The translations under genes and the position numbers were made by a program. Positions 36,840 to 48,669 of a DNA stretch of 64,000 nucleotides are shown piece after piece. A model generated the notes under the pieces. It was not told the origin of the DNA. It ran no database searches and was given only the letters and a program-made list of their open reading frames with translations. Origin of the DNA: Sitta carolinensis (Eukaryota; Chordata; Aves; Passeriformes; Sittidae); assembly GCA_032173965.1 (NCBI GenBank), contig CM063283.1, positions 35,379,743 to 35,443,742 of the forward strand, in the 5' to 3' direction. Positions within the stretch are counted from its first letter, which is position 1; each line of letters starts with the position of its first letter.

Positions 36840-37127
36840 CTGAACCCTTGAATCTCTTTATACCAGGGTTTGAAAGAGGATTTCTTGACTTTTTTCCATA
36901 GCAATTCTTCCTCTCGAGTCCAAAACTTAGGAAGAAATTTGTCAAAAGCAACAACTGTATTTGGTGCCGAAGAACTTAGCTTGCGAAAATAGAGATCATC
37001 TTTTTCAATGTTTGGGATGCCTACTTCTTCCTTGTCCTCATCAAAATACCCAGATAACTTTGAAGGACTGTTAACTCTTGGTTTGTTTTCCTCTTTAGTA
37101 TCCAACTGCCTCTGCCTCCTCTGGTTA
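36840..37127 (-). CDS. LMO7: LMO7 exon 6 of window (DUF4757-like region)
   Basis: 288 bp, 96 codons, phase 2 at both ends, acceptor TTGAACAG and donor GTGCG. It reads NQRRQRQLDTKEE, then GIPNIEKDDLYFRKLS, FDKFLPKFWTREEE and KPWYKEIQGF. It matches human LMO7 between SNQRR and WYKEFQGF closely. It carries another DD-x3-RK motif. Confidence 0.96.
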
Positions 37128-37411
37128 CTGTTCAAAATATCCAATCAGTTAAGATATTTTAGGAGCAACTTGACATTAGGAATGCAAAAAGACATGCTTT
37201 TTGGCTTAGGTCAGCCTTGTGAATGAAGCATATTAGTTCTCAATTTCATCACCGCAGCACCAGAAATAATAAGATATCTTAAATAAAAAATTTTCAAAAA
37301 TAAGTTAAATGGTTATATCAGCGTCCTATCTCCTCCAACAAAAATACAAAATTTGACAGGAAAAGCATATTAAATTATCAGCTGTGTTAAAATGCCAATT
37401 AGAAGACTAAC

Positions 37412-37777
37412 TTTATGGAGTTATTTAAGGGCTGCGATTTAGGTAACACAATAGTTACTGGATCTTGGATTAGTATCTCTGACCTCAGTGGTTCAAGCAT
37501 TGCAGCTAGTGGACCAGCCGGATAACTTTCTTGTGAGCAAGATTTAGGAGAGTCATTGCGCAACATGAAATGATGTCCAGGTGCAGCAGAGCTTACAGGG
37601 CTCTTTTTGACTAGAAATCTACGATTTGCTAAGTCATCCAAAACAATGTCGGGCAGCCTTCTTTCATCTTCTGAATCAGAGCCACTGTCATACTCATAGA
37701 TGATCTGAAGGGAAGCTGGATTTGTGAGCTCTGCTCTGCTATTTTGGCAGGAAGCTACAGGACTCGTCTCACGTCCA
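37412..37777 (-). CDS. LMO7: LMO7 exon 5 of window (symmetric exon with a DD-x3-RR motif)
   Basis: 366 bp, 122 codons, phase 2 at both ends, acceptor AACCTCAG and donor GTTAGT. It encodes an acidic stretch YEYDSGSDSEDE, then RRLPDIVLDDLANRRFLVKK and a Pro/Ser-rich tail. The LPDIVLDDLANRRF motif is of the same type as those in exons 4, 6 and 8. The human LMO7 sequence I recall passes directly from the exon-4 to the exon-6 equivalent, so this may be a cassette exon or lost there. Confidence 0.85.
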
Positions 37778-38212
37778 CTGAGGTTGACCAAAACAGGAAT
37801 AGAATGAAGACAGTGAAGTCACGAAGGTAATGGTGAAACGCAAGAACTGCCCACTAATCTCATCTGTATGCATCAAGAAGCTGGACAACTGAAATGCATC
37901 ACTATATTTTGGAAGCTTTAGCCAGCAACTAAAACTGTAGGTTTATCTCCAGCGCACTTGCATTTAAGACCATTTAAATACATCTGGCCAGCTCAAAACA
38001 TTACTCAAGCATCAAAAAACAATGTAAAAAACCAAAACAAAAAGCCAAACCACACAACCATGTCCAAAAACATCCCCCTATATAAAACACAGAAAATCAA
38101 ATACTTGACATTTTTATTGCAGCAAGAGCAGCTTTTCTTGAACTAATATAGAAGTATTTTGTTAAAAAAATTCTAAATCAAAGCCCACTTTACTAAGACG
38201 ACACACTAGTAC
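37778..38212 (-). other. Intron 4-5
   Basis: 435 bp, rich in A and C on the plus strand; nothing recognised. Confidence 0.8.
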
Positions 38213-38465
38213 CTTGAAAACGTTCCATCTGATTCAGTGAAAACAGGACTTGCCCAGCTCCTCCTGTTGTCCTCATTCTTCTCTGTTCTCTTCTTCCTTA
38301 AAGGTGCTGGCACATACGCTGTCTGCTTGTTTTTGTTGGGTAAGAAACGATTGAAGTCAGTGGTAGGTTTTGGTTCAATCACAGAAATCCTACGGTAAGA
38401 CCTGTCATCTTTATGGGAGTCATGCATTTTGGAAGGCAGTTCCGAGTCTGTGTCACTGTCACAAC
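38213..38465 (-). CDS. LMO7: LMO7 exon 4 of window (start of DUF4757-like region)
   Basis: 253 bp, phase 1 to 2, acceptor TTCTAAG and donor GTACTAG. It opens [16 protein letters not shown], contains the motif [15 protein letters not shown], then [20 protein letters not shown] and [14 protein letters not shown]. This is the most conserved stretch shared by LMO7 and LIMCH1. The last two bases AG join the T that opens each of the next symmetric exons. Confidence 0.97.
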
Positions 38466-39609
38466 CTTAGAAGAAAGTGGAAAAAAGGGAAGATACAAAT
38501 ATCATTCTCTAGACATGTGTTTGTAGCTTAAACTTGGATCAAAGTCTTCTAAAATCAATTATCTCTGTATTTGAGACGTTTCAGCTGCAAATTTGCTGAG
38601 CTACTGACAGGTCAGTAGGAGAGCTATTTTTAGAAGTCTGTGGCAAAGCTGTGATAAGATCCATTAAACTCAATTTGGTTTGCATGATCCGTCTGCATTT
38701 GTTCCATTCTTTCATTATCACTGTTCCCTGCAGAGAAAGTGCTGGCCTCCAGACTGAAGACAAAAAACAACACAGAATTTTTTAATTATGCAGTATCTGC
38801 ACGGTAAATTTACTAACAGAGAGAAGTTAACAGCAAATAATATAGCAATGTGCTCATATCACCAGATTAACATCCAGTAGAAGCCCACGGTACACCACAC
38901 ATGTAACATGGCTAAATGGTGCCTTGTGCAGATCAGCAATGCCCCACAGGGACTCTGCTCAATGATTTTGTAATTCACATGAAACAAAATCAAAAATCCC
39001 ACAATTTTTGTGACTTTAGACTACAAGGTGGCACTGAACTTTAAAACCAGTACGGAAAAAACACAGGCTAGAGCGCTGCTTTCGGAATCCAATGTCACCA
39101 TCTTCTTGTTATCTTTATTTTCATGACAAACTACTAAAAGTAACAAATACAATTCAGTATTTAACCTAAGTGGGAAAAACCTTATTGAATATTCACAAAT
39201 TAAATAAAGACATAGTGGTTTGACACAGTCACCCTATGAACAAGACAAGAGACTTTTGCAACTGGTGAATTTTAGGTGAACGCAACCAGATCTAATTTCT
39301 AGTAATTTCCCTTACTCCCTTCCAGAACTCTGGAAATATACCCTGGACATATACACACCCTAATGTGTCTGTGAGAGCAAGAGTTTCAGCAACCCTTCCT
39401 AGGAAGATCTATGTGAGCAGTGCTTTTTTACTACCAATTGTTAGAGGCCAATATTTGCTCAAGCAAAATCCAACTGCAGCAGATGCAAAACTAGAGTTGA
39501 CTTACAAGCTGGGTTAAGTACTGGATCGCCAAGTACCAGGTCTGTACATTATCTTCTCCCACACTCATAAGATACATGTCAATAAAAGATTTTAGAGATG
39601 AAAACATAC
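38466..39609 (-). other. Intron 3-4 with an exon-like segment
   Basis: The part at 38581-38753 behaves like an extra exon. The rest shows nothing recognisable. Confidence 0.8.
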
Positions 39610-39808
39610 CTTCACTGCCACCTTTCAAGGTTATATCTGATGAAAAGCTTGTGCAGGATCTTGAACCAAGAGAGTCCAAGCTATCAAAGGAATCGTCTCT
39701 TTTATGAGTGGCTGAAGAAGAAAAGGGCTCTCCCCGGTCAACGTACCAAATATCTCCGTACCCACTATCTCTGCCACTTCTGCTCAGCTGGCTGGACTCT
39801 TCGAGTAC
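39610..39808 (-). CDS. LMO7: LMO7 exon 3 of window (Ser-rich region after CH)
   Basis: 199 bp, phase 0 to 1, acceptor CTCTTAG and donor GTATGT. It reads [20 protein letters not shown], then WYVDRGEP and [14 protein letters not shown], ending in LKGGSEG. The RDSGYGDIW and [11 protein letters not shown] motifs are hallmark LMO7 sequences and are rich in likely phosphosites. Confidence 0.97.
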
Positions 39809-40258
39809 CTAAGAGAGTAAGTTTTGAAAGGTCTTCAATAATTTAGGGTGCAAATGCTACTCATGAGCATTTTGAATTCACAAACAAACTTCAACAAAGA
39901 CTACTGCAAAACCCCAAAACACATACACAACAACATGTACAACAGCTTAAATAGGAGACTTGATAAAATGTCTTAAATTTCTTTCATCTCAGCCGAAAAG
40001 GATTCAGATAGGGCTCTTCACAATCTACTACATCAATTAGAGCAGATGGATTCTGAAATTCATATGGCAGAAGAATCAGTGTAAGCTAAAAATCATTCTT
40101 TTCATATAGAACTTGATATCAAGCAAAACAAATAAAACAAATTACTGTGTTCTCCAAAGAAGAAAATGAAACCCCCAAGAGACTGTTTAGAATTGCTGCT
40201 GTATAACAAACTATAAACTTCAGGCTATTAATTTAGTTTCCTTTCTTGGATTCCTTAC
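39809..40258 (-). other. Intron 2-3
   Basis: 450 bp; nothing recognised. Confidence 0.8.
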
Positions 40259-40372
40259 CTTAGTCAATGCTTGCCCTAATAACTTCTCAAATGCTTTAAG
40301 ATTGAGGTATGGACCATTATAATCAGGGTCACTTTGAGCTCTTCTCCCAAGCCAGTATAATGTAATCAAAAC
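40259..40372 (-). CDS. LMO7: LMO7 exon 2 of window (C-terminal end of CH domain)
   Basis: 114 bp, 38 codons, phase 0 at both ends, acceptor CTTTTAG and donor GTAAGG. It encodes VLITLYWLGRRA followed by a segment ending in NLKAFEKLLGQALTK, the last helices of the type-3-like CH domain. The ITLYWLGR core is typical of both LMO7 and LIMCH1; the NGPYLNLKAFEKLLGQ part fits LMO7 best. Confidence 0.97.
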
Positions 40373-40753
40373 CTAAAAGCAAACAGAAAAAAAACTCTGA
40401 ATACAAACTTAATTACTTTTCTCTCATGCCATATGCATGTGTAAAAGAATCTCAGCATGCTGTTAGAGATGTTCCACAATGAACTTCAAAATCCTGCATA
40501 CAGTATCAGCTATAATTGCCACCAAAACCAATAAAGAGTGTCATGATGCATCTCATATATTTCAAGCAAGCAGATATAAGTACTGTTTTCAGTTATTATA
40601 ATGATTTGGGAAAATAAGCTGCAGATAGAGAGCATTGTAAAATGGCATTAACTTGCATCAGATAAATCAACTGTTGAAGAATAAAGTAAATATGATAGTA
40701 CCATAAACAGAAGCATTTTATAATTGATCACAATTAATGTGCAACTCTCTTAC
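40373..40753 (-). other. Intron 1-2
   Basis: 381 bp; nothing recognised. Confidence 0.8.
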
Positions 40754-40784
40754 ATTTTTCACTCTTCTGTTGGTTTCCTCTGGT
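40754..40784 (-). CDS. LMO7: LMO7 exon 1 of window (31-bp microexon, CH domain)
   Basis: The acceptor is CTTCAG and the donor GTAAGAG. The exon has one base completing a codon, then ten codons reading PEETNRRVKN, matching the human segment ending ETDRRVKN in the last third of the CH domain. It ends in phase 0. The preceding CH exon was not found in the remaining 23 kb, so it probably lies beyond 64000. Confidence 0.93.
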
Positions 40785-41144
40785 CTGAAGCAGGGCAGAG
40801 AATGAGAAAAAGAAAAGAAAATAAAATGTTTTTAAATTGCTGACTTAAAATTCAATTATTATTCAAGATGTAAAAAGTTTCAAAACCATTCATCAGTCAA
40901 TATAACATACTCAACTACGACTGCTCCAAAAGAAATAAGAAGCATTCCACTTTAAATCCACATAACTCTGTGCTATTTCAACTGTTACATATAAAGTGAG
41001 AAGCTAGCTAATCTATTAAAATTTCTGTTTTGAGAGGTACACAGAAAGGCTCTAGGCATTTTTAATTAGCTGTCATCTAGTTATCAACAAAACAGAAGTA
41101 GAAAACAAGCTGTTGACCTTGGGAAATATAGTCCCCATTAGCCA

Positions 41145-41540
41145 CAAAATCTTAGAATGGTTTGGGTTGGAAGGGCCCTTAAAAATCTTCTTCTTACAAC
41201 CCCTCTGCCCTGGGCAGGGACACCGTCCGCTAGACCGTGTTGCTGAAAGGCCCATCCAGCCTGGCTTTGGAACCCTTACAGGGATGAGGCATCCACCACT
41301 TGTCTGCACAATCCATGCCAGTGCCTCCCCACCTCAGAGTAGAGAATTTCTTCCCAATAGCCACTCTGAACAGACCCTCTCAGTTCAGTCATTCCCCCTT
41401 GGTCCTACCGCTCACTACATGTCCCGGTAAAAAGTCGCTCTCAAGATTTCTTGTAGGCTCACTTTAGTTGCTGGAAGGCTGCTACAAGGTCTCACTTGAG
41501 CCTTCTCTTTTCCAGCCTGAATAAACTCAGATTTTCAATT
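41145..41540 (-). mobile_element. CR1 LINE 3' fragment
   Basis: The plus strand carries the antisense of a CR1 3' end: cttagaatggtttgggttgg, then ccctgggcagggacaccgtc, gaatttcttcccaatag and ccttctcttttccagcctga. The order is typical of avian CR1 copies of a few hundred bases. Insertion is with the LINE sense on the minus strand, the same as LMO7. Confidence 0.95.
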
Positions 41541-44500
41541 TCATATGAAAGGAGATTCAATCGTAATTTTTTCCCTGATTGTTTTCTAAAGTATTTGCCT
41601 AAGACAACAGAGAACATTTTAGCCAAGAGTAAACTTTTCTGACCAAAAAATGAGAAACTGAAACTGGGACATTGGAGAGAGATGCTGTAGGGCTGAAAGG
41701 ATAGGTTTGGGGTCTTTTATACAAATACATGATTTCCAAAAAATATTAAATACATATGCAATCACTAACATTAGGGAACTTTTATATATACACATCCAGC
41801 CTGCAGTACACCTTGGAAGTGTACCAACTGACACTTATAGTGGTCCTGTTCTCCACCCGCTCATTTTAAGAGCAAGAAGAAGAAACTTCTGAAATGGGGG
41901 GCTCCAAAAACCTCCTGTTCCCCAGATGTAAATATTCAGGGCTGGACTGCAGACAGTGGTTGAACAACATTGTTCCCTGCAGTTATGGAAGAGCAAATGG
42001 CTTAAATACACCAAAGCAACTCTTCACCTGCCCCAGACGTTGGTTTGGAGCTGGCTTGGCTGCAAACTTCACACACAGCACAGTGAAGGGGTTCAAACAG
42101 AAAAACAGTGACTACACATACATCAGCAGAAAACCCTATTCAGTGCTCTCTAACATACCAGACCAACAATGTGTCAAGGTGCTTACTCTGTTTCTGTGTC
42201 TAGGAACATATTAGTCAAAGGTTACAGGAAAAAAAGGAGAATAAACCATGCAGGAAACAGTTATGAGTTAGTGTAATGAGGACAGGGACTGGTCAGCCTA
42301 AGCTCTTCACAGAAATGGAATAGTCAATGAGACGTCACAACCATCAGGGGCACAGCCCATCCCTTCCCTCCTCCTCTTTCTTATTTTAAGATCACCTGCT
42401 CCCACCCAGTGGCTCTAATTGCCTTGCCCATCCCCACATCATAAAGAAATCAGGCTATCAGGAACACAAAGTCCTGAGATGGGTCTGACCTGCACAGTCC
42501 TTGCCTGCAGCTTCCTTAGTATCTCATGCCAGAGATGCTTCTGGATTGTAGCCAGTGACCTCTTTCCCACAGATAAGGAAGAACCCTCCTTCTTTAATGT
42601 GAAACATTTACACTCTTTGGTTTGTTTTTTAATCCCTTCCAAAACCCACTGCTATTTGTTATTCACTTGAAACTATTTTAGAAGAAAAAGAAATTCCCCC
42701 TTTTTTTCCTGCAGGCTAATTTTTTTGCCAGTGTCCATGTTGCTGGGCACACCACAGCTGTGACCTAAGGTGCTACGAGAGATAGGTTGATTACCCAAGC
42801 AGAGAATGGAGAACTATTCTTATATCAAATTACACTTCTCATACCCAGTGGAGAGCATTTCAAATGTTAACATTCTTTACCCTCAATGCCTTCTGTTAGC
42901 AGAATTTCTGCTTTTGTTTGCAATTATAAAAGCAGAGGCCCTTGCTAAGGATATCTTAAAGTTTGCTCCCAAACTTCAGCAGCCCAGTAACGAGTGGAAA
43001 ACTCCGCCCTTAGCTGGCAGGAGCATGTATTCAAAAGGCTGCCAGTCTTCAGAAGGTAGACCAAAGCTACAAGACTGAACACAGTCATGTCCACTTCTGC
43101 TTTCCTTGAGTTCTCTGGGATAATTTCAGTCAACCATTTTGCAACAGGAACAATATTTAGTTGTCTTTATATTTCAATAAAATTTGCTTACTGGAATAAC
43201 CATAAATACACTAGGCCTGTGTACTTGGACTAAAACCAACACAAAACTTAGGACATTCAGGTAAACAAGACAGCTTGAGCCCAAATATGCAGGCAGAGAG
43301 ATATTTCACGGACTCGAATGACAGACTCGGCTTCATTCCTGTTTACTCTGCTAACAACAGATGAAAACAGGCAAGCTGTTTACTCTTCAATCGTGACGTT
43401 TCTTCACTTTCTTCACTTAGTACTCTCTCTGAACTACATCTGTTGATTTCTAAACCTTTTCAACAGTTTGTCACAGAAGACATAGTCTGAGCAGAAGAGA
43501 AGAAAAAAAACCAAGAGAAACCCTGCTGATCCAGAATAATGTTCCTCATTTTTATATGCATGTATTAATTATTTGATCGTGCTTAACCAAGGAAAAGGAT
43601 AATTCTGAAAGATGACTATACTGTCCTAGAATCTGTGTTAAATGATAAGTATTTTTTATTTATTTTGTAAAAAAAAATTCCTTATTAAAGAAGCAATGTT
43701 GTTACCTTACTGGAAGGTCTTAAACTTAATTTTTGACCTACAAATTTCACATCTACGTCTTCTCTGAGGCATCCAACTTGCAGAATATGTAGTTTGGATC
43801 CACTTGCTAACATTCTCCATTTGAAACAAGAGCCTTTAAAGCCTTTTATATGTACAACCTGTCCAAGCTCATCTGTGTTTAGCTGCACATGTTATTGCCC
43901 AATTCCCTTCAAGAACACTCCATTTAAAATATCGATTGGGTAAATATCTATTGCTTAGAAGTATGATACAAACTGAAAACTTTTAGGAGGGATGAATTTT
44001 TCCTGTGAGTATCCAAACAGAAAAAACCCAAGGTTTTTAACTCAATTGTAGTAAATGAAAACACAAAGTAAAATAATTCTACTATGTGAAAGTACTTCAC
44101 AAAGCATTATAAAAATGTAACTATGCAAACTATAAAAATGTGCAATCTATGCAAATAATTCATCTGGGGTCTTGTGTATAACTCTGAACAACTATGGTTC
44201 ATAGGAGGGGACCAATCTCAAGCACAGAAAATTCTTTGTTGCTGGAAGAGAAGGCATGACCCTACAACTTTTCTGACAAACTGTTACTTAACAGCAAGCT
44301 TTTGCTCTCACCTCCAACTCTCCTTTGCAATCCTGGTTCTAAATACACAGGGCTCCAACACTCAGTTTCTCACAATGTATTTGAACAAACCATTTAGAAG
44401 ACAGAGTACAAGAACTTCAGCAATGTAGCTTTTAAATTTCTTAAACACTCTTGGACATTTACAGCCTTATGTTAAACATAAGTCTATAGCACTGAAGTGC

Positions 44501-47500
44501 ACAAACAACTGCTTGTAGAGACATTTCTCATACAAAAGCTAACTTAGGAACTGATGGGGTAGATCTCTTGTTAAAGTATCTTCATCAATGCAAATAAATG
44601 CCAATACTACATTTGATTACAGTGAAAGAAGTCTGCTTTTTCCTGTTTTCATCCAAAATTTTCATAGAGCTCAGCTACTGCTAATCATACTCTTCATGAA
44701 TATTGGTGTAACCCAGTTTCTGGTTTGAACAGGTGAATACCTTTATACTGGAAGTTTTAGGTGGGCAGCTGCTTTGCTCAGGATGGCACAGACAAGGCTG
44801 CATCTTAAAAGTAATCTGCTGAAAGAATTCAGTTCCCACATGGCAATGCAACACTACTTACTAAATCACTTTGTGTATTTTTAAACATTAACTTCTCTGT
44901 CTTCCCACAGGTTTTTTTATATCTCCTTCTGTTAACAATACAACTTTGCTAAGATGTCTGAACTAAGCAAAGAAAGCTGCTAAGTAGAGCAGTTAAGATC
45001 TTGCTGGCAAAATTTTATAATAAATACTCCATCTGCTCCTGCCACAGTCTCAACATTTAATCATTAATTCTGAAGCTTAAAAGAAAACCAACACAAATCT
45101 ACCTATCCTAACCTCAATACCAAATTTCAGCTAACAAATAGGTCTCAAAACTGTAAAAGTAGAATCCTAATTCACAAAGCATGAACCTTAAATGTTGACA
45201 GTGGTATTAATAAAAGTTTACATACAACTTCAAGATTAGCCATCCTGGAAAAGATCTCCTAAACACTGCATGGAAGTCTAAAGGCTACTAGATGATGACA
45301 CATGGGGGATATTATAATAGCAATTGTGAAGTACAACTGCCTAAATCTGAGCCGAACACTGACAAAAAAAGATGTGAAATAACCACCTGTGGAGAAATAA
45401 TACCTTCTGTATAAATCATCTCATCTACGTCAATCCTTGAGCAAACAGAAGAAAGACAAATGGGACAGGAATAGCTCTCACTTGTTGGTGCTTGATACTC
45501 TTAGAGACAAAATACCTCTGTTACCTGTTGTTGAACACAACACGTATTGACAAACATCACTTCTGGCCAGTAGAGACTGACAGATGTTTCTCTAAGGAAG
45601 AAAACTCTACAAGAATAAAGCCCAGTGACACAGCAGATCAGCACGCTGAGCCACAGCACAAGGAATTTGTTCTCAGCTCCACTGTTTGCTCAAGGTTAAA
45701 CAGCAGAATTAGTCACCAAGGTCCTAGCCTGACAATACAAAGACTTTGGCAGCAGCTCTAGCTTCAGGATTTCCTGGTCCCCCTCTCTCTTCTAGCCACT
45801 CCTGTTTGCTGCCCCCGTGGTTATGCCAACACAGCCCTCAACCACACTGCAGTTCCATGCTTCCAGAGCGTTACACCTGTCTCTGTGGGTTTATCCTAAC
45901 ATACATTTTCAACCTCCAAATTACCTTGCTGGTCTGTTTTAGATCACGCTCATACAAGCAACTGCACCAGCACCATGGCAGAAACAATGTGTTGCTACAG
46001 AGGAGAGGGCAGGGGGCTTGCTGGAAGAGGACTCTGCTCCAGACACCACTAAGTACCATGAGAACCCCCATGCGATGACCCTGAGACAGAGGAGCTCTGT
46101 GCTTCCCATTTTTAAGGAGTGAGGAGAGCTTGCTGGGATTATTTTAATACATTTTGGGGAGCTTAAAATTAAAAAAAAATAAATTGTAGACAATCATACA
46201 CCTTAGAGGAGCTAGCAGGCCACAGTACTTTTAAGAAATTGTGAACTAGACTTTAACCAATTATAAAATATACCCACAGACACCTACAGACACCTCTCCA
46301 GTGCCTCCATACAAAAGAGCAGTACATTTTAGGAAGCTGGATTTTTTTTTTTACTTATTTCACAACTTTTAAACAATTAACTCAATGATTTGAATTTTAT
46401 TTTTCTGACATATGATACAGTTTTGTTTCCCAACATCCTAAGATGTATTAAATTCCAACAATTAGCAACTAATGATGTCAAGTCTACTTTAACACTTCAC
46501 TTTATTATTTTCCAGGAAGAACAATGTGGAGCTTAAGACCATATCCAAGATACCAGAAGTCTGAGCAAAATTCTGGAAGATTATTTTAAAGCATCCTGTT
46601 CACAGAAGAGTCTGTTTCTCATATAGAAGCATATTAAAATATAGTAATCAATTGACTATTTAAAATAAAACAAAGCCAACAAACAAAGAAGCAAGTTTGA
46701 ACAGAGATTCCTCCTCTCCAAAATGAGGGTTAGCTGCCAAGAAAACGTGGTCCTGACCAAAGAGCTAAGACAAATCTGAACCCATTTACGGGGAGAAAGA
46801 AGGAACAGAGACACTCCCACTGATAAAAAGGAATGTGCCACTGACAAATGCACCCTGCCCAGTGCCAAACCCATCCCTTGGTGACGAATACTTCAGAAAC
46901 CCCAACAGCTGCCAACCCTGTTTTCTGTCCCTTCCTCTGAACAACAGATCTCACAAACACAAGACTTGAACAGATTTCTGTTTAAAAAGAAGTACTGGTG
47001 CTCTCCCTTTGAGCTTCTGTCCATCAAGGCAGCAGTCACACCTCCAAGATGCCCTTTGAAGGGCTTGAAGAGCCTTCCCTGGCCCAGGAGCTGGAGCAGA
47101 TCAGCTGACTGCAGAAAAGCCCATTCCCCAGCACCCTGCCAAGCTCCAGGCACACTAGCCCTTCACCAACCATCTTCACTTACGATTCTGAGGAAGATGC
47201 TGGAGGATTTGAAGGACGCCTGCACGCCCGCCGGGTATTGCTGTGCAGGAGATGAATGCTGCCTGTCCAACTAGCAGCGGGCTCGTGCTAAATTTCAACC
47301 TCTTTGGCCACCTACTCAGCTGCTATTAATATTGCTGTTATCGGATTTCACTGAATTCCCACGTGCTGCTGAGAATAGAAAGGCTCCAGTGGAAGATGTG
47401 GTTGCTGCATGGGTACAGAAACATGAGGACATTCCTCCAGCACTTGGATTCTTAGCAAATTGATATCCAACCCCGAGAGCCACAGTTCACTGCTGAGAAT

Positions 47501-48359
47501 GCTGGAAATAAACCAGCCTGGCTACGGCTGCAGAGCTAGAGAACAGCTTTTGGAAACACACCTTTCTATTTGACTATAAAAAGCACACGCGTTTTCCATA
47601 GCAACACATCCACTGAACCCAGTGACACATCATAACAGCACACAGAGTCAGGTATAAAATGACAGCAGAAAGCATTGCTCTGTGCCCCTACAGAACCCCT
47701 GGCTGACAGCAAGGAGCTCCGTGGGCCCTGATGAATGAGAGCCTGTCTCCACCCCATGCCCCCACCTACTAATGCTGAGGGGTGGTGGAGAAACGCTCAA
47801 GAAAGGAAAAGCAGAGAGGGAATGGAGCCAGCCAACACCCTCCGTGGGAACACATCACCATCCATGGCTTCAGAGCCAGTCTTCTCACACTGCCTCTTGA
47901 GCATGGTGCTTCCTTGCTGATCTCATCCATTATGCCTCCACGCCATTCTGAAATCCCTTATCAAAACAAAAACAGGCACTTCTAGAAAAGTGCATCAACC
48001 CTGGCAAGTCACCAGATGATAACATTATCCATTTCCTCATGCTCTTTTCCGACCCCTCCCTGGGTGGTCCATCTCTGCCAGCTTCCTCATATTCCTGTCT
48101 AATCTAGAGGTTCTCCCAAAGAGAAAACTAGTATCCTGTAGGGAAGAAGGCACGCCTGTCAAATAAAAAATAAAAATAAATCCCCCAGAAGAAAAAGCAG
48201 AAGAGCCTCAACAATAATCTGAGTACTCCTTGGCTCTTGTCTGAGGGGTGAGCATGGCAAATGGTATGGAACACTCACTGCAACTTGTTGCTGTGGCAAA
48301 AAGGAGGCTGATAGGATTGTGCATCTTCCTGCTCAAATATTAAGCTCAATTAAAGCAAA

Positions 48360-48415
48360 TTAAAGTTGGACCAGATGACCTCTGAGGTCTTTTCCAAAAT
48401 AAATTGTTCTAAAAT
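48360..48415 (+). mobile_element. Very short CR1 LINE 3' end
   Basis: The words gttggaccagatgacctctg and aggtcttttcc followed by a degraded tail match the last bases of CR1 in sense orientation. Only about 55 bases can be supported. Confidence 0.7.
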
Positions 48416-48634
48416 TTGTAATAATTAATTTAATTTGTTGATTCATCCCTTTTTGTGACGACTTCTTACTCCATTCCTAACCCTCTCTAAAAACTCATCA
48501 GCTACACTAATTATAGGCAATTAAACTGTGTATCTCTTCTACTGTTTTGTTTGCTTGGTTTTTCCAGGACAATACTAGAATGCTTTGCCAATCTGTATTA
48601 GGTACTTTCAATTCCAGATCTAGACTGGCACCTA

Positions 48635-48635
<1 letters not shown>

Positions 48636-48667
<32 letters not shown>
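48636..48667 (+). repeat. Poly-A tract of about 32 bases
   Basis: A pure A run follows ggcacctac. No retrogene or SINE body is recognisable directly upstream, so it is listed as a simple tract. Confidence 0.9.

Positions 48668-48669
<2 letters not shown>

Larger units (their letters stand above)
502..40784 (-). other. LMO7: LMO7 gene, 28 coding exons, both ends outside the window
   Basis: This is the span of the LMO7 exons seen here. LMO7 is a large cytoplasmic and junctional scaffold with CH, PDZ and LIM domains and long coiled coils; in mammals it binds afadin and alpha-actinin at adherens junctions and emerin at the nuclear envelope (established knowledge). The assignment rests on the order of CH end, DUF4757-like region, PDZ and LIM, and on stretches matching human LMO7 such as GKGAAMIIESLGLCYHLHCF, PLSGAPDKYHPALFPDPWTL and NLKAFEKLLGQALTK. 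The paralogue LIMCH1 shares the CH and DUF4757 parts but has no PDZ of this kind, so LMO7 is preferred. Exon phases agree at all 27 junctions. Start codon, first CH exons, last LIM exon and UTRs are outside. Confidence 0.97.
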
